From NCBI GenBank assembly GCA_049999725.1, contig JBNGIS010020425.1:1-27921 (forward strand): a stretch of DNA of 27,921 nucleotides, written 5' to 3'. This DNA comes from Haplomitrium mnioides (lineage: Eukaryota; Marchantiophyta; Haplomitriopsida; Calobryales). The translations under genes were made by a program, and so were the position numbers. Below are positions 1 through 9,925 of the stretch, one piece after another. Numbering within the stretch: position 1 is the stretch's first letter; each line of letters opens with the position of its first letter. Below the pieces are notes generated by a model, which was not told where the DNA came from, did not search any database, and was given only the letters and a program-made list of their open reading frames with translations.

Positions 1-289
1 ATGCATGTGCTTGCTCTATTTCATGAAAGGGACAAGACTCATAAATGGTCCCTCAGGAGTGTCCTGGTGCTGACACGTGTCACCACCAGGTGCCTCCACA
101 TGGCACTATCCCTAAAAATCACCATTCCCTAAAGTGCCTCTAAACTAGCTAGAATCCTAAACTAGCTAAGCCAAAAACATTTACAGGGACACACTTCACA
201 AAGGAAGTGTGTTGCAGGAATTCCTGAGCAGGATCAGGCAATTCCTCAAATCCACCAGCAGCAAATTGTGAAGCTGCCAATTTCCAACA
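1..289 (-). repeat. Partial LTR of a minus-strand copia-type element (5' LTR inserted in gag of copia A)
   Basis: On the minus strand this begins TGTTGGAAAT at 289, the same terminus as the LTRs of copia B, and shares blocks with them: paired CTAGTTTAGCT-like words and a GTGTCAGCACCAG segment. It runs off the left edge, so its 3' end and the element body are not seen. At 290 the plus-strand gag frame of copia A resumes as an open Pro-rich linker, which suggests insertion into that gag. A purine-rich stretch on the minus strand just right of 290 could instead be a polypurine tract, which would make this a 3' LTR. I prefer insertion because the same stretch reads in frame as gag. Confidence 0.6.
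72..81. promoter_or_regulatory. Perfect palindromic G-box/ABRE-like motif in LTR
   Basis: GACACGTGTC is a 10-bp perfect palindrome with an ACGTG core, placed in the probable U3 of the LTR. Such cores bind plant bZIP and bHLH factors. A related CACGTGGC lies at 4948-4955 in the left LTR of copia B. The right LTR of copia B has CACATGGC at the matching place. Function is inferred from the motif only. Confidence 0.4.
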
Positions 290-1238
290 ATCAACACCTC
301 CCCCCTCACCAGGAGGCACTGTCCCACCCCATACCCCTGCCACTGGCCCTGGTAGCAAACTGGATTGGGATAGTAGACATGCTAAAGCTTTGTCTACCCT
401 CAATATGTCATTGGATATAGCACAAGGAGGGCACATCTTGCATTGTCAGACAGCTACAGAAGCTTGGACAGAACTAAATAAGATTTTTGGTCCACAAGAC
501 ATAATTGCACAGATGTACTTACAAGACAAGTTCAGTAGTCTGAAGTTGAGAGAAGGAGACTCTCTCACAAACCACCTGGCACAATTTAGATCCCTGATGG
601 ATCAACTCAGTTCAGCAGGATGTCCAGTGTCTGCTACACAAGCAATGCTTTCCCTGATGAGAAGCATGCCTCCCAGCTATAGAAGCTTCCTCTCCTCTTT
701 GAGAGGTAATCCATTGCTAACTCTGTCTGGATTAATAACAGCTTTGATACAGGAGGAGACTGAGATGAAAAGTAACCAGAATGAATCCCCTCAAATGCTG
801 CTTACAAACAATCAGCAAAGGAAATTTTCTGGTAAAGCAAAACAACATTTTCAAAAGCAGACTAGAAGGCCCATTAACCATCAAAAGACTTTTCTTGCTA
901 AAGTCAAGTGTTATGGTTGTAATGAGCTTCGTCATATACTGAGAGATTGTCCCCATAATGGTGGCCCACAATCAGATGGTGCTTCTTCTTTGAAGGCTGG
1001 TAACCAAAGAAGAGGGCAGAATTCGAAGCGTCGTGTCCTGATAGCTTCCTTGAATTCTAACACATCTGTAACTGATCAAGATTTTAACTGGTATGTCGAC
1101 AGTGGTGCAACACACCATATGGCTTTTGATCACACATTGTTTCACACATATCAACCCCTTCCACCTGAAAATGTTTACTTAGGTGATAACTCCATCTGTA
1201 CTATTCAGGGCAAGGGTGATGTCATTGTCAAACTATGA
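290..1238 (+). pseudogene. copia A gag and protease start, broken
   Basis: The frame opens with a Pro-rich linker, then the gag core around LDWDSRHAKALSTLN (about 360-404), a typical copia gag segment. A CCHC zinc knuckle CYGCNELRHILRDC lies at about 909-950, with Arg in place of the usual Gly before His. The aspartic protease site DSGAT is at about 1098-1112. The frame ends at TGA 1236-1238, and reading on in the same frame continues the protein into the 1386-2903 segment. Gag packages element RNA and the protease matures the polyprotein. The N-terminal part of gag is replaced by the inserted LTR. Confidence 0.8.
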
Positions 1239-2860
1239 TGTGGTCAAGAAGTCATAATATCTAATGTCTATCACATACCCAGTTTAAAGAAGAATCTTTT
1301 TTCCAGCAGACAGTATGCTTAGAAAGGAGGGTCCCTATTATTCAAAGATAATAAGTACACTCTGTGGAACCCTGATGGTTCCTTATTGACAGTTTCCCTC
1401 CTTGAGCATAATCTATATAAAATTGGAGTGACTGTTCCCAACTCCTCTGTGGTATCTGTTGCTTCTATTGTCAAGCATTCTATGACAGAATTATCTGCAC
1501 TTTGGCATGCACGACTGGGACATATAAGTCATGATCGCCTCAAGCAGCTTCAGAAGCATCAAATGGTGAAAGGTTTAAGTTCAGCAAAACTAGTTCACCC
1601 ACCTGCTTGTATTGCTTGTATTCATGGCAAGCAAGCAAGTACACCTTTTCCCACAGAAGGAGGAACCAGAGCCCACAAACTCCTGTCACTATTACACAGT
1701 GACCTTTGTGGTCCATTCTATCCTGCTACCTACTCAGGATATCAATATTTCATGACCTTGATTGATGATTACAGTCATTATACTATAGTTTATCTCCTGA
1801 AACATAAGTCAGAATGTTTTGAATTTTTCAAGCAATTCAAACAGGATGCTGAATTATCTACCGGTCATAGCATTCAGACCTTTCGATCTGACAATGGAGG
1901 TGAATATAAGTCTAACATATTTAATCAGTTCTGTAAACATCATGGAATTCAGAGACAATTCACAGTACCTGACACCCCTCAGCAGAATGGTGTCTCTGAA
2001 AGGAAGAATCGTACATTGGTTGAAGCCATAAGATCTATGCTTCACTTTGCTAATCTTCCTAAATCCTATTGGGGAGAGGCTTTTTTCACAGCCAATTATG
2101 TTCAAAACCGATGTCCCACTAAAGCACTTCCTTCTCATCATACCCATTATGAACTATGGCATGGTGTTAAACCTATATTAACTTATTTTAAGGTTTTTGG
2201 CTGCACAGCCTTTGCCAGAGTTCACAAAGATCAGCGCACTAAGCTTGATAGCAAGACACATGAGTGCATTTTCTTGGGTTCCAGTGAGCAGAGCAAAGCT
2301 TATCAATTACAAAGAAAGTCTGATAAAAGAGTAATAATTTCTAGAGATGTGATTTTCTTTGAGCATGATTTTTCACCAGTAACTTGCTCTCCAAACACTG
2401 TCCCAAAGATTGAGGAGGAGCTTCAAATAGGGAATCTGTTTCCCAGTGTTGCAGGGATTACTCCATCCATCACTCAGCCTCTACCTCAGGTTCTCACAGT
2501 CCCAGAAGGTCCATCTTCAGTGGGAGTTCCAAGTGTTAACCCACTTCCCCACTCTCAGATTTCCCTTCCTGTTCCACCTGCTCCTGTACTGTCTCAATTT
2601 GTTCCAGTTCTGAGTCCCCCCATAGCAACACAAGCTCCCCAATTACGAAGGAGTGCTCGTCAGCCTGTTCCAGTCGTCAGGTATGACTCCCAGACTGAAG
2701 CCTCTAAACTCAAGGCAAGAAAGAAAGCTCTGGTTTTACAGGTCCCTCTGATCAATGAACCTACTTCTTATAAGGCAGCCTTAGCCTGTCCTGAGTCTGA
2801 ACAATGGCAAAAGGCGATCCAGGAGGAACAGCAATCAATGAATGATAAATCAAGCCTGGA
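1239..2860 (+). pseudogene. copia A GAG-pre-integrase and integrase
   Basis: The same frame as gag continues after TGA 1236-1238 and a TAG near 1320, and is open from 1386. It encodes the pre-integrase zinc region (LWHARLGHIS followed by CIACIHGK) and the integrase core. The DDE acids are visible: D in LLHSDLCGPF (about 1700), D in FRSDNGGEY (about 1890) and E in QQNGVSERKNRT (about 1985). A Pro/Ser-rich C-terminal linker follows (about 2390-2660). Integrase would insert the cDNA into host DNA. The frame shifts near 2860, so integrase and RT are no longer joined. Confidence 0.85.
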
Positions 2861-3510
2861 TCCTCACTACTTTGCCATCAAATCGCAAAACTGTTGGATG
2901 TAAGTGGGTCTTTAAGCTCAAGACTAACTCAGCTGGCTCTGTGGAAAGATATAAAGCTAGATTCGTAGGCAAGGGCTATAGCCAGACCTATGGGATTGAC
3001 TATACAGAAACTTTTTCCCCTGTGGTCAGAATTCAATCCATTAGATTGATTTTGGCTGAAGCAGCTCGCTCCAATCTTGAGGTGCACCAATTAGATGTTA
3101 AAATAGCTTTTCTTAATGGTGTTCTGAAAGAAGAAGTTTATATGGCACTTCCTGAAGGTTTACCATCCTCAGATCCTAATCTGGTCTGTAAACTTCAGAA
3201 GTCCATATATGGGCTAAAACAATCTTCCAGAACCTGGTACCAGAAAATTGATGTTGTTTTACTCTCTTTTGGTTTTCTTCGCAACCAAGCTGATCCCAAC
3301 ATTTATTATCTCAGACGTACATCTGGCTATCTCATCCTTGCCTTATATATGGATGATACAGTATTGGCTTCTAGCAGTTTCCAGCTACTTCAATGGGTTA
3401 AGGATCAACTGAAGGGCCAGTTTCAAATGACCAACATGGGTCCAATCCACCATTGCTTTAGAATTCAAATTCTCAGAAATCGAGAGGAAGGCTGGATACG
3501 CCTTTCATAG
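2861..3510 (+). pseudogene. copia A reverse transcriptase
   Basis: RVT_2-type reverse transcriptase. Landmarks are KTVGCKWVFKLK (about 2890), YKARFVGKGYSQTYGIDY (about 2950-3003), QLDVKIAFLNG with a catalytic Asp (about 3090) and the catalytic YMDDT at 3346-3360. Most copia elements have Val in the second position of that motif, so Met here is a variant. The frame stops at TAG 3508-3510, probably a CAG-to-TAG change, because the same frame continues cleanly into RNase H. Confidence 0.85.
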
Positions 3511-4342
3511 TCTCTCTATTTAAGGCAAAAGCTCAAAGAATTTCAGATGGAGGATTGTAAACCAGTATCCACTCCTGTTACACCAGGAACTAAACTCACT
3601 CGTAGAGTTTCCCCACTTACTCCAGAAGAGATGCTACTTATGACCAATGTCCCCTATCAGAGTGCAGTAGGTTCACTCATGTGGGCCATGGTGTGTACAA
3701 GGCCTGATCTTTCTTATGCAGTTAGTTCAGTAGCTCAACACATGGCTCAACCTGGCCCAGATCATTGGCAGGCAGTTAAGCGTATATTTCGCTATCTCCA
3801 AAGCACACTTCATGTGTATTTACAGTACTCTCAGACTGTTTCCATTCCAAGACTCTTTGGTTTTACAAGGCTCTCTGGTTACACTGATGCTGATTGTGGT
3901 GGTAATATGGATTCTAGGAAACCCACCTCTGGTTATTGTTTTCTATATGCAAGAGGAGCCATCAGTTGGACTTCAAAGAAGCAGACGTCCGTGGCCTTAT
4001 CAAGTACTGAGGCTGAATATATGGCTCTTACCAAGGCATCTACAGAAGCTCTATGGTTGAGGAAGTTTATGGATGGACTTTTATCTTCTCCCAAGAGCTC
4101 CTACCAGCATTTATTGTGACAATCAGAGTGCCATTGCCCTCTTGACATCCACCAAGTTTCATGTGAGGACCAAACATATTGATATCCAATATCACTTCAT
4201 ACAAGACCAGATTACCAATGGCAGTATTCAAGTCTTTTATTGTGAAACCAAGCACATGCTTGCTGATATCTTCACCAAGGGTCTTCCTGCCAGTCAACAC
4301 TCCTTTCTTATGTCTAAGATTGGACTGTTAGGAGGAGATTAG
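3511..4342 (+). pseudogene. copia A RNase H
   Basis: The RT-linker region (PVSTPVTPGTKL) is followed by RNase H with the catalytic segments GYTDADCGG (about 3877), ALSSTEAEYMAL (about 3995) and, after a frameshift near 4110, CDNQSAIAL. The copia C-terminal signature LADIFTKGLP lies at about 4260. The frame ends with TAG at 4340-4342, shortly before the polypurine tract. The enzyme degrades the RNA strand of the RNA:DNA hybrid during replication. Confidence 0.85.
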
Positions 4343-4351
4343 TACTAGCTG

Positions 4352-4366
4352 TTTAAGTGGGAGTAT
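4352..4366 (+). other. Polypurine tract of copia A
   Basis: The purine-rich run AAGTGGGAG lies directly before the LTR start TGTAGATCC, the usual place for plus-strand priming. Confidence 0.6.
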
Positions 4367-4700
4367 TGTAGATCCTGTTACAGATTAGTTAAGTTAACCA
4401 GCTTGTACTAATTAACAGGATATTACATAAGGCTTAGATCTAACTAGTTTATATTAAACTAGTTTAGTAAGATCTAACTCAGAGGCATATAGCTCTTAGA
4501 ATCTTATAGAAGAGACATAACTCTTGAGAAGAGCCACAGCTCTTAGGATCACATGTAGAATAAGAGCAGACTCTGATGTCTACTTAATCATGTTGTAATA
4601 TGTGTGAGATTGATCTTAAGTAATCAAAGGAGCTGAATCCTTGATACAAACATTCTGTTTATCTTTCTGTTCTGAATGATTTCTATTTATAGTTCCAACA
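4367..4700 (+). repeat. 3' LTR of copia A
   Basis: Starts TGTAGATCC just after the polypurine tract and ends TTCCAACA, giving TG...CA termini with a TGT/ACA inverted repeat, 334 bp. It has no second copy in the window because the 5' LTR lies beyond the left edge, so the right boundary is set from the CA terminus and from where homology to the copia B LTR begins. Confidence 0.65.
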
Positions 4701-5208
4701 CATCCAAGGTCCTCTTCTTTTGATTTATATAGAGAATACAATACCAGGAATCGCCTCGCAAACAATGGGCGCCCTGGTCTTCTAAATCTATGGACGTCAA
4801 CACAATACTAGGGGAAGAATCGAGCAGATCGATGAAGACCATCTCGCATATGTACAAGGAGTAGCTGCACCAGCAGCAGATTCTCGTCAACAGCCTCAAA
4901 TCAAATAATTTCTTGTATGCGCATGCAGACGTATGCATGCGTGCCAACACGTGGCACCTCCAGGTGCTTCCAAGTGTCACTACCTCAGAGCTGTCTCCAA
5001 AACAAGAATTTAGCTAAACTAAAAGAACAGCTAAACTAGAGAAAACTTAGAAATGAATTCTGAGTACTATCTACAATAAGGAGACAATTCCAACATCAAG
5101 GAATGCTCACCTTGGTAAGGACTGTACACTGATCCTTCACAGGATTTGTCCTCCCCCTCAGCAATGGTTCTCAACAATATCTATAGCAGCTAAGATACAT
5201 TTCCAACA
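4701..5208 (-). repeat. 3' LTR of copia B, left edge truncated
   Basis: Clearly homologous to 9354-9925 along its length. It starts at CATCC, whereas the other copy has TGAGGAT before it, so about 7 bp are missing where copia A abuts. A block of about 57 bp present near 9607-9665 is deleted here. On the minus strand it begins TGTTGGAAATG at 5208, directly after the purine tract AGTGGGAG. It carries the ABRE-like CACGTGGC at 4948-4955. Confidence 0.8.
4941..4957. promoter_or_regulatory. ABRE-like inverted repeat in copia B LTR
   Basis: GTGCCA-ACACG-TGGCAC has 6-bp inverted arms around an ACACG spacer and contains CACGTGGC, a strong ABA-response-type core. The matching site in the right LTR is altered to CACATGGC. 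Role inferred only from the motif. Confidence 0.35.
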
Positions 5209-5215
5209 CTCCCAC

Positions 5216-5626
5216 TTATCGCATGTTGCTGTACATCCCAATTTTGTTGATCAGCTTGAAGTGCTTTTCTCTGGGTAATGCTTTGGTGAGAACGTCAGCT
5301 GCTATCTCCACTGCCACACAATACTCCAGTTCCACTTCATTTCCAAGCAGGTATGAAGTGATACTGGAAGTCAATGTGTTTGTCTTTGGATGTTGAACTG
5401 GGTTGATGCCAGTTCCATGCATCCAAGGTAGTCACACAGAAAAAGGTGTCGCTTGCTTGAATCTAATCAAGCAATCTGCGAATCCACACAGGTTTCTTAC
5501 AGGCATTGGGCAATGCCTTGTACTCAGCTTCAGTCGATGAAAGAGTAGTGGTCCTCTGCACTTGACTGCTCCAAGAGATAGCCATCTCTCATATGTCCAG
5601 CATTGGATCTCCCCAATCTGCATCAC
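5216..5626 (-). pseudogene. copia B RNase H remnant
   Basis: The minus-strand frame 5422-5216 ends with a recognisable copia C-terminus (AADVLTKALPREKHFKL), stopping just before the PPT and LTR. The frame 5626-5432 carries scrambled RNase H pieces, with parts resembling the DADWG segment and the S-S-T-E-A-E-Y helix in other frames. No intact frame joins them. Confidence 0.7.
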
Positions 5627-6372
5627 TGTTGCCAGTAAGCTTGATCCCTTCTACCCTTCAAGTACCTATTGACAGTTTGCAATCAGCATCAAGTGCAGGC
5701 TTTTCAACTTCCTTTGCTGATTGAGCTCTTGCATTCCTGTCTCTAATCACCTGTGTCCCAAATATGTAGTGTACCCCTCCAAGGTCCACTTCTCAAATGG
5801 GTTACTCAGACCATGCTTCATGCTGCACAGCAAATTCAGATAGCACTGAATAACAGCAGATCATAAACAATGATCGTGATGATAGACCCCTTTACCTCTG
5901 ATCAGTCTTGCTGTGATTGGATGTGAATCATGAATATCCACCACTTTGCAAGTACTAGTCTATCTCCTCATATCATGCTCTTGAGGACCGCTCTAGTCTC
6001 TACAGAGACTTCCTAGGAGACACATACCTTGTGTTCCATATCTGGTGCCTCAAAACCCTGCAGGTTGCACCAGACAGATCTCTTCCTTGAGATCTTCATT
6101 CAGGAAACCTGACTTCACATCCATCTGATGAACTTCCCTGTCCATATCTGCTGCAATGGCTAGTTAGCAGCGGATTGACGTCGACTTCACCACCGCTGGG
6201 GAGAATGTTTCTGAAAACGATACCTTCCTTCTGCAGATATCCCTAGGCTACCAGGTATGCTTTCTACTTGGTGACTGCAGCTCCACACTTGAGCTACCAA
6301 TACCTGCTTGCACCCAATGGTTTTCCTGCCTTCTGGTAAATCTCTCAGAATCCTAGTCCCAATCTGTCCCAA
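5627..6372 (-). pseudogene. copia B reverse transcriptase remnant
   Basis: At 6372-6187 the minus strand shows LPEGRKTIGCKQVLVA, the start of a copia RT (usually GCKWV...), and later pieces resembling GISAEGRYRFQ of the YKARLVAKG region. The rest is broken into short frames, and the catalytic YxDD motif cannot be found in a credible frame. The copy is clearly dead. Confidence 0.6.
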
Positions 6373-6527
6373 TTGGTACTTATCTTTTGTAGCCTGCTCC
6401 CACTGTTTAGCACCATCCCTTTTAATGGCCTGCCTTAGGCTCGTTTGTTCTTTCTCAAGAACAAATTTTGCCTTACCTTCCTATCTTCCAAGCTGGACAA
6501 TCGGTCTTCAAGAATTCTGTGACTTCC

Positions 6528-7774
6528 TCACAGATTGCAAAACCTTTTCCACCTTTCTTCAGATTCCTCCAGGATAACTGGTCCACCTTCTGCAAGTTGT
6601 TGCCTAGAATCTGACCAGCAGCCATCACCTAGGGTAATCCTCAGAATATCAAGGAGGGCAGGAGTTGGATTTGCATCCAACCTGTTCCCTACCTCCCACT
6701 CATTGAAAACAGCATACCTGTACCAGATTGTTTTGCTCATAACTGGGTCACAGTCATAAGCCTTCCCTCCTTCACTGTACCCAAGGAAAAATATACTTTA
6801 CTGTCTAAGGTTCCAACTTCGTGCCAAGTGTCACAGGAACCAAGACATACGTGTTGCAGCCAAAAAATCTCTAAGATGCTTCACTAAAGGTTGAATCCCC
6901 TAGCCTGCTAAGGGGTTAACCCTTCAACCACAATTGTGGTGCTGATATTCTTCAGCTGTGGCCACTCCCACTGCCCAGAACTTGTTCTCCAGGCCAGCAT
7001 ATGCAATGCTTTCAGCCTTCTCAACAAAGCACCTGTTCAGCCATGCTACCACAGAACTTGTCCTCTAGGCCAGCATATGTAACATGCTTCCAGGCCTCTT
7101 GACAATTGTCCTGTTCAGCTATACTGCCACACTGTCCTGGTGTGGAGAATCCTGAGCAATCATCTATGCTCTGATGCCAACTCTTCACAAGAAAATTCTG
7201 AAACTGTTCCCATCACTCCAAATCTTTGATTCTATTGTTAACTTCATTCTCCATCCCAACAAGATATGCTTGCAACATTGAAACATCTCATCCTTGCTGT
7301 TCATGAAGTAGACAAAGGAAATCTTTGATTTTCATCTGTGAATGATACAAAAACATCCGTAGCCAGACAGTGAAGTGTCTTCATAGATCCACATATGTAG
7401 ATGTGGACTAGTTCCAACAACCTCGATACCCTCCATCCAATGGTGCCCTTCTTGTTTGCAGATTTTGTGTGACTTTCCTTTCACACATCTTTCACAGAAC
7501 TCAAGTGAGGTAGATTTCTCCAATCATGTTGCTCACCATGCTGGTAAGCAACCTGAGTCCTTGCTTCCCCAAGTGTCCAAGTCTGTGGTGCCAAAGATTT
7601 AGCCCCTTCTCTTTGGTTAGCCATACTCAGGCTTTCTTCAACCTCTGGGATGCAATCCAATCTATACAGCTTCTCTCTCATGATACCAACACCAACTACC
7701 TTACCAACCTTATCCAGGGCTGTAGAGCTTATATGGGTCACAGTTGACCACCAAGCAAGTCCTGGAAAGTGCAC
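6528..7774 (-). pseudogene. copia B integrase remnant
   Basis: Minus-strand islands include KLYRLDCIPE (pre-integrase, about 7670), CERCVKGKSHKI (second half of the HHCC zinc site, about 7490), a peptide resembling the first part of the integrase core (7450-7332), and VFNEWEVGN (C-terminal hinge, about 6700). Frames change repeatedly. A local tandem duplication at 6976-7130 lies in the segment after the second catalytic acid. Confidence 0.65.
6976..7130. repeat. Tandem duplication, two units of about 77 bp
   Basis: Both units start CAGAACTTG, at 6976 and 7052, and both end in a C-C-A-C following a GTTCAGC segment. They differ by scattered substitutions and a small indel, so the duplication is old. 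It lies in the decayed integrase of copia B and is absent from a normal copia integrase. Confidence 0.7.
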
Positions 7775-8071
7775 TCACTGACACATTCTTTTGTGACCTT
7801 AGGCTTATAAAGGACTCCCTCCAGGGTATGGGTGGCGCTCCTGCCTCCTGATCCTTTAATGCTGAGATGCACAGCCTGTTGCAGTTGTATGTCCTCCAGA
7901 GCTGTTACCCAACTCTGTCAACTCTGGAATCTCCTCTGATGACATCCATCAATCATACCTTCCTTGATGACATATGGCTGGATGCACCATGTATCAGATC
8001 ATCCTGGTCATCCAGTTCTTCAAGGTAAGTTTATTAATCCTTGTCTTGAGATGATTCCTTTTCAACAACTG

Positions 8072-8847
8072 CTACACTGGAGATGTCCTGAGAATTCTCT
8101 CCTCTCCTCCAAACTTGTCAGCCAGTTTCTTCTTGCAGGATTTGGACAAGTGTCCAAGTTTCTTGCAATATTGACAGGAACTTATCTCTGCAGGTATCCA
8201 TCCTTGCTCTTCTCCTTCGGCAATCAAAACATTATCGTTCATCTTTTCTTTGCTGTGTAGCCTCAGCTCCTCATTGAGAAAGTGACTTGTCACAGTTTCC
8301 AGGTCAAATCCAGTTTCTACTGTCTCCATGACCAGACGACCATATTCTTTAGGAAGGCTGTTGAGGAGGACGCATACCATGTCCTCTTCCTCGACTCGAC
8401 AACCTGCTGCAAACAAATCACCAGCCATGGATTTGATCATCATCACATGCTCCGTGATGGTCGAATCCTCCCTCATCCGTAACTTGAAGAACTCCCTCTT
8501 CAAGGAAACTCTATGAGAGATTATTTTGTCTTCATAAATATTTGACAATTTTATCCAGGCATCATGTGGATTGTTGCACTCTCCGACCGATAACAAAAGA
8601 TGATCATCAAGGCTCAGCATGATTAATGCTAAGGCCTTCTGCTTAGCTTTCACCAAACATCTCCTTGCTCTCTTAATGTCAACCCCAGACATTCCAAAGA
8701 TAAGGTTGTATTGCGTTTGGGGATCCTCAGTAATTCCCACAGGTCGTAACTCATTAAGACCTCCTTCATCTGCAATTTCAAAAGGGGAATTCCATCCCTT
8801 CCAAATTTCTTGATCATGCTTCCACTGCCAATCTCAACTCGACATGG
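8072..8847 (-). pseudogene. copia B gag
   Basis: The N-terminus begins at an ATG at 8847 or nearby and includes KFGRDGIPLLKLQMKEVLM, matching the start of copia gags (normally KFdGsNfplWkfqM). A frameshift near 8730 moves the protein to the frame 8740-8072. That frame carries the UBN2-type gag core (DAWIKLSNIYEDK, ITEHVMMIKSMAGDL) and a CCHC knuckle CQYCKKLGHLSKSC at about 8170-8130. This is the best-preserved part of copia B. The protease that should follow is unrecognisable at 8071-7775. Confidence 0.8.
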
Positions 8848-9353
8848 GCCCATAACCTATTGGAAAGTAAACTCAAAAAACTCCACGTGAAGAGCTGAGA
8901 GGCTGTCGAAAGGGATCGAAATATGTGCTTCGAAGGAGACAGGAATGAGGTCAAATTGAAAACGCCAGATATCAAGTCGCAAAACGGCAGAATCGCGATG
9001 CTCCAGAAATCCTCCAGAAATTGATCGCAGGGGGTCCAGAAATCGCAGAAACGCGATATTGAAGGGAAGTCGAAAAAACGGGAACTCGATTTCCCTTTTT
9101 CGATGTTCTGCTTTTCACCACCAGATGACCCACGGCCGAACTCGCGACCTCCTCGACATGCTGACATTTGCCAACAGAGAAGCCACAGCCTCCTTGCGAG
9201 CTCGCAACCTCCTCACGAAGTATGCTCCCCTGTCGACTATGTTGCCTGTGCTCCTAACACGATATCTTGATAATGCAGAGAACACAGTCGCGATGCTGCG
9301 ACCTTCACAAATATCGAACCAGAGGAAGAATGCACAAGGGAAATATGGTTTGC
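8848..9353 (-). other. copia B untranslated leader
   Basis: Lies between the right LTR and the gag start. I see no credible gene in either strand. No clear initiator-Met primer-binding site follows the LTR, so either the PBS is decayed or another tRNA was used. Confidence 0.5.
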
Positions 9354-9925
9354 TGAGGATCATCCGAGGTCTTCTTCTGTTGATTTATATAGAGAATACA
9401 ATACCAGGAATCGTCTGGCAAACATTGGGCGCCCTGGTCTTCTAAATCTATGGATGTCAACACAATACCAGGGGAAGAATCGAGCAGGTCGATGAAGACC
9501 ATCTTGCATATGCACAAGGAGTAGCTGCACCAGCAGCAGATTCCAATCAACAGCCTCAAATCGAATAATTCCTTATATGCGCATGCAGACGTATGCATGC
9601 GCATGCCTCCTTAGCACCCCCAGACAAAATAACTAATTTTCCAGGGGAGCCTTCTGGTGCTGACACATGGCACCTCCAGGTGCTTCCATGTGTCACTACC
9701 TCCAGAGCTGTCTCCAAAACAAGAATTTAGCTAAACTAGAAGAACAGCTAAACTAGAGAAAACTCATAAATGAATTCTGAGTACTATCTACAACAAGGAG
9801 ACAATTCCAACATCAAGGAATGCTCACCTTGGGAACGACTGTACACTGATCCTTCACAGGATTTGTCCTCCCCCTCAGCAATGGTTCTCAACAATATCTA
9901 CAGCAGCTAAGATACATTTCCAACA
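9354..9925 (-). repeat. 5' LTR of copia B
   Basis: 572 bp with TG...CA-type termini on the minus strand (TGTTGGAAATG at 9925, ending ATCCTCA at 9354). Homologous to 4701-5208. It contains an alternating purine-pyrimidine run of GCATGC/GTATGC words near 9577-9607 and a TATA-like CATATAAGG just downstream on the minus strand. The sequence right of 9925 changes at once to Penelope-like RT coding sequence. Confidence 0.8.

Larger units (their letters stand above)
290..4700 (+). mobile_element. Ty1/copia retrotransposon A, 5' end missing
   Basis: Domains run gag, protease, integrase, RT, RNase H, which is the copia order, followed by a polypurine tract and a 3' LTR. The 5' LTR and gag N-terminus are absent because a minus-strand LTR occupies 1-289. 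The coding frame is broken by TGA at 1236-1238, TAG near 1320, a frameshift near 2860, TAG at 3508-3510 and a frameshift near 4110, so the copy cannot act autonomously. Its right end abuts the left LTR of copia B, which lacks its first few bases there. This suggests A inserted into B. Confidence 0.85.
4701..9925 (-). mobile_element. Ty1/copia retrotransposon B, decayed
   Basis: Two direct LTR copies (4701-5208 and 9354-9925) flank a minus-strand copia interior that reads right to left: gag, lost protease, integrase, RT, RNase H, PPT. The pol region is riddled with stops and frameshifts, and only short peptide islands can be recognised. It interrupts a Penelope-like RT at 9925/9926. Its left LTR is probably interrupted by copia A. 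It shares the TGTTGGAAAT LTR terminus with the fragment at 1-289. Confidence 0.8.

Noticed and set aside
149-436. Minus-strand open frame of 95 codons
   Set aside because: Spans the LTR and the gag of copia A in antisense. It is Gly/Pro-rich because of the linker and is not a protein.
9305-9604. Minus-strand open frame also present at 4687-4980
   Set aside because: The two frames are the same LTR sequence of copia B. Similarity reflects LTR duplication, not a gene pair.
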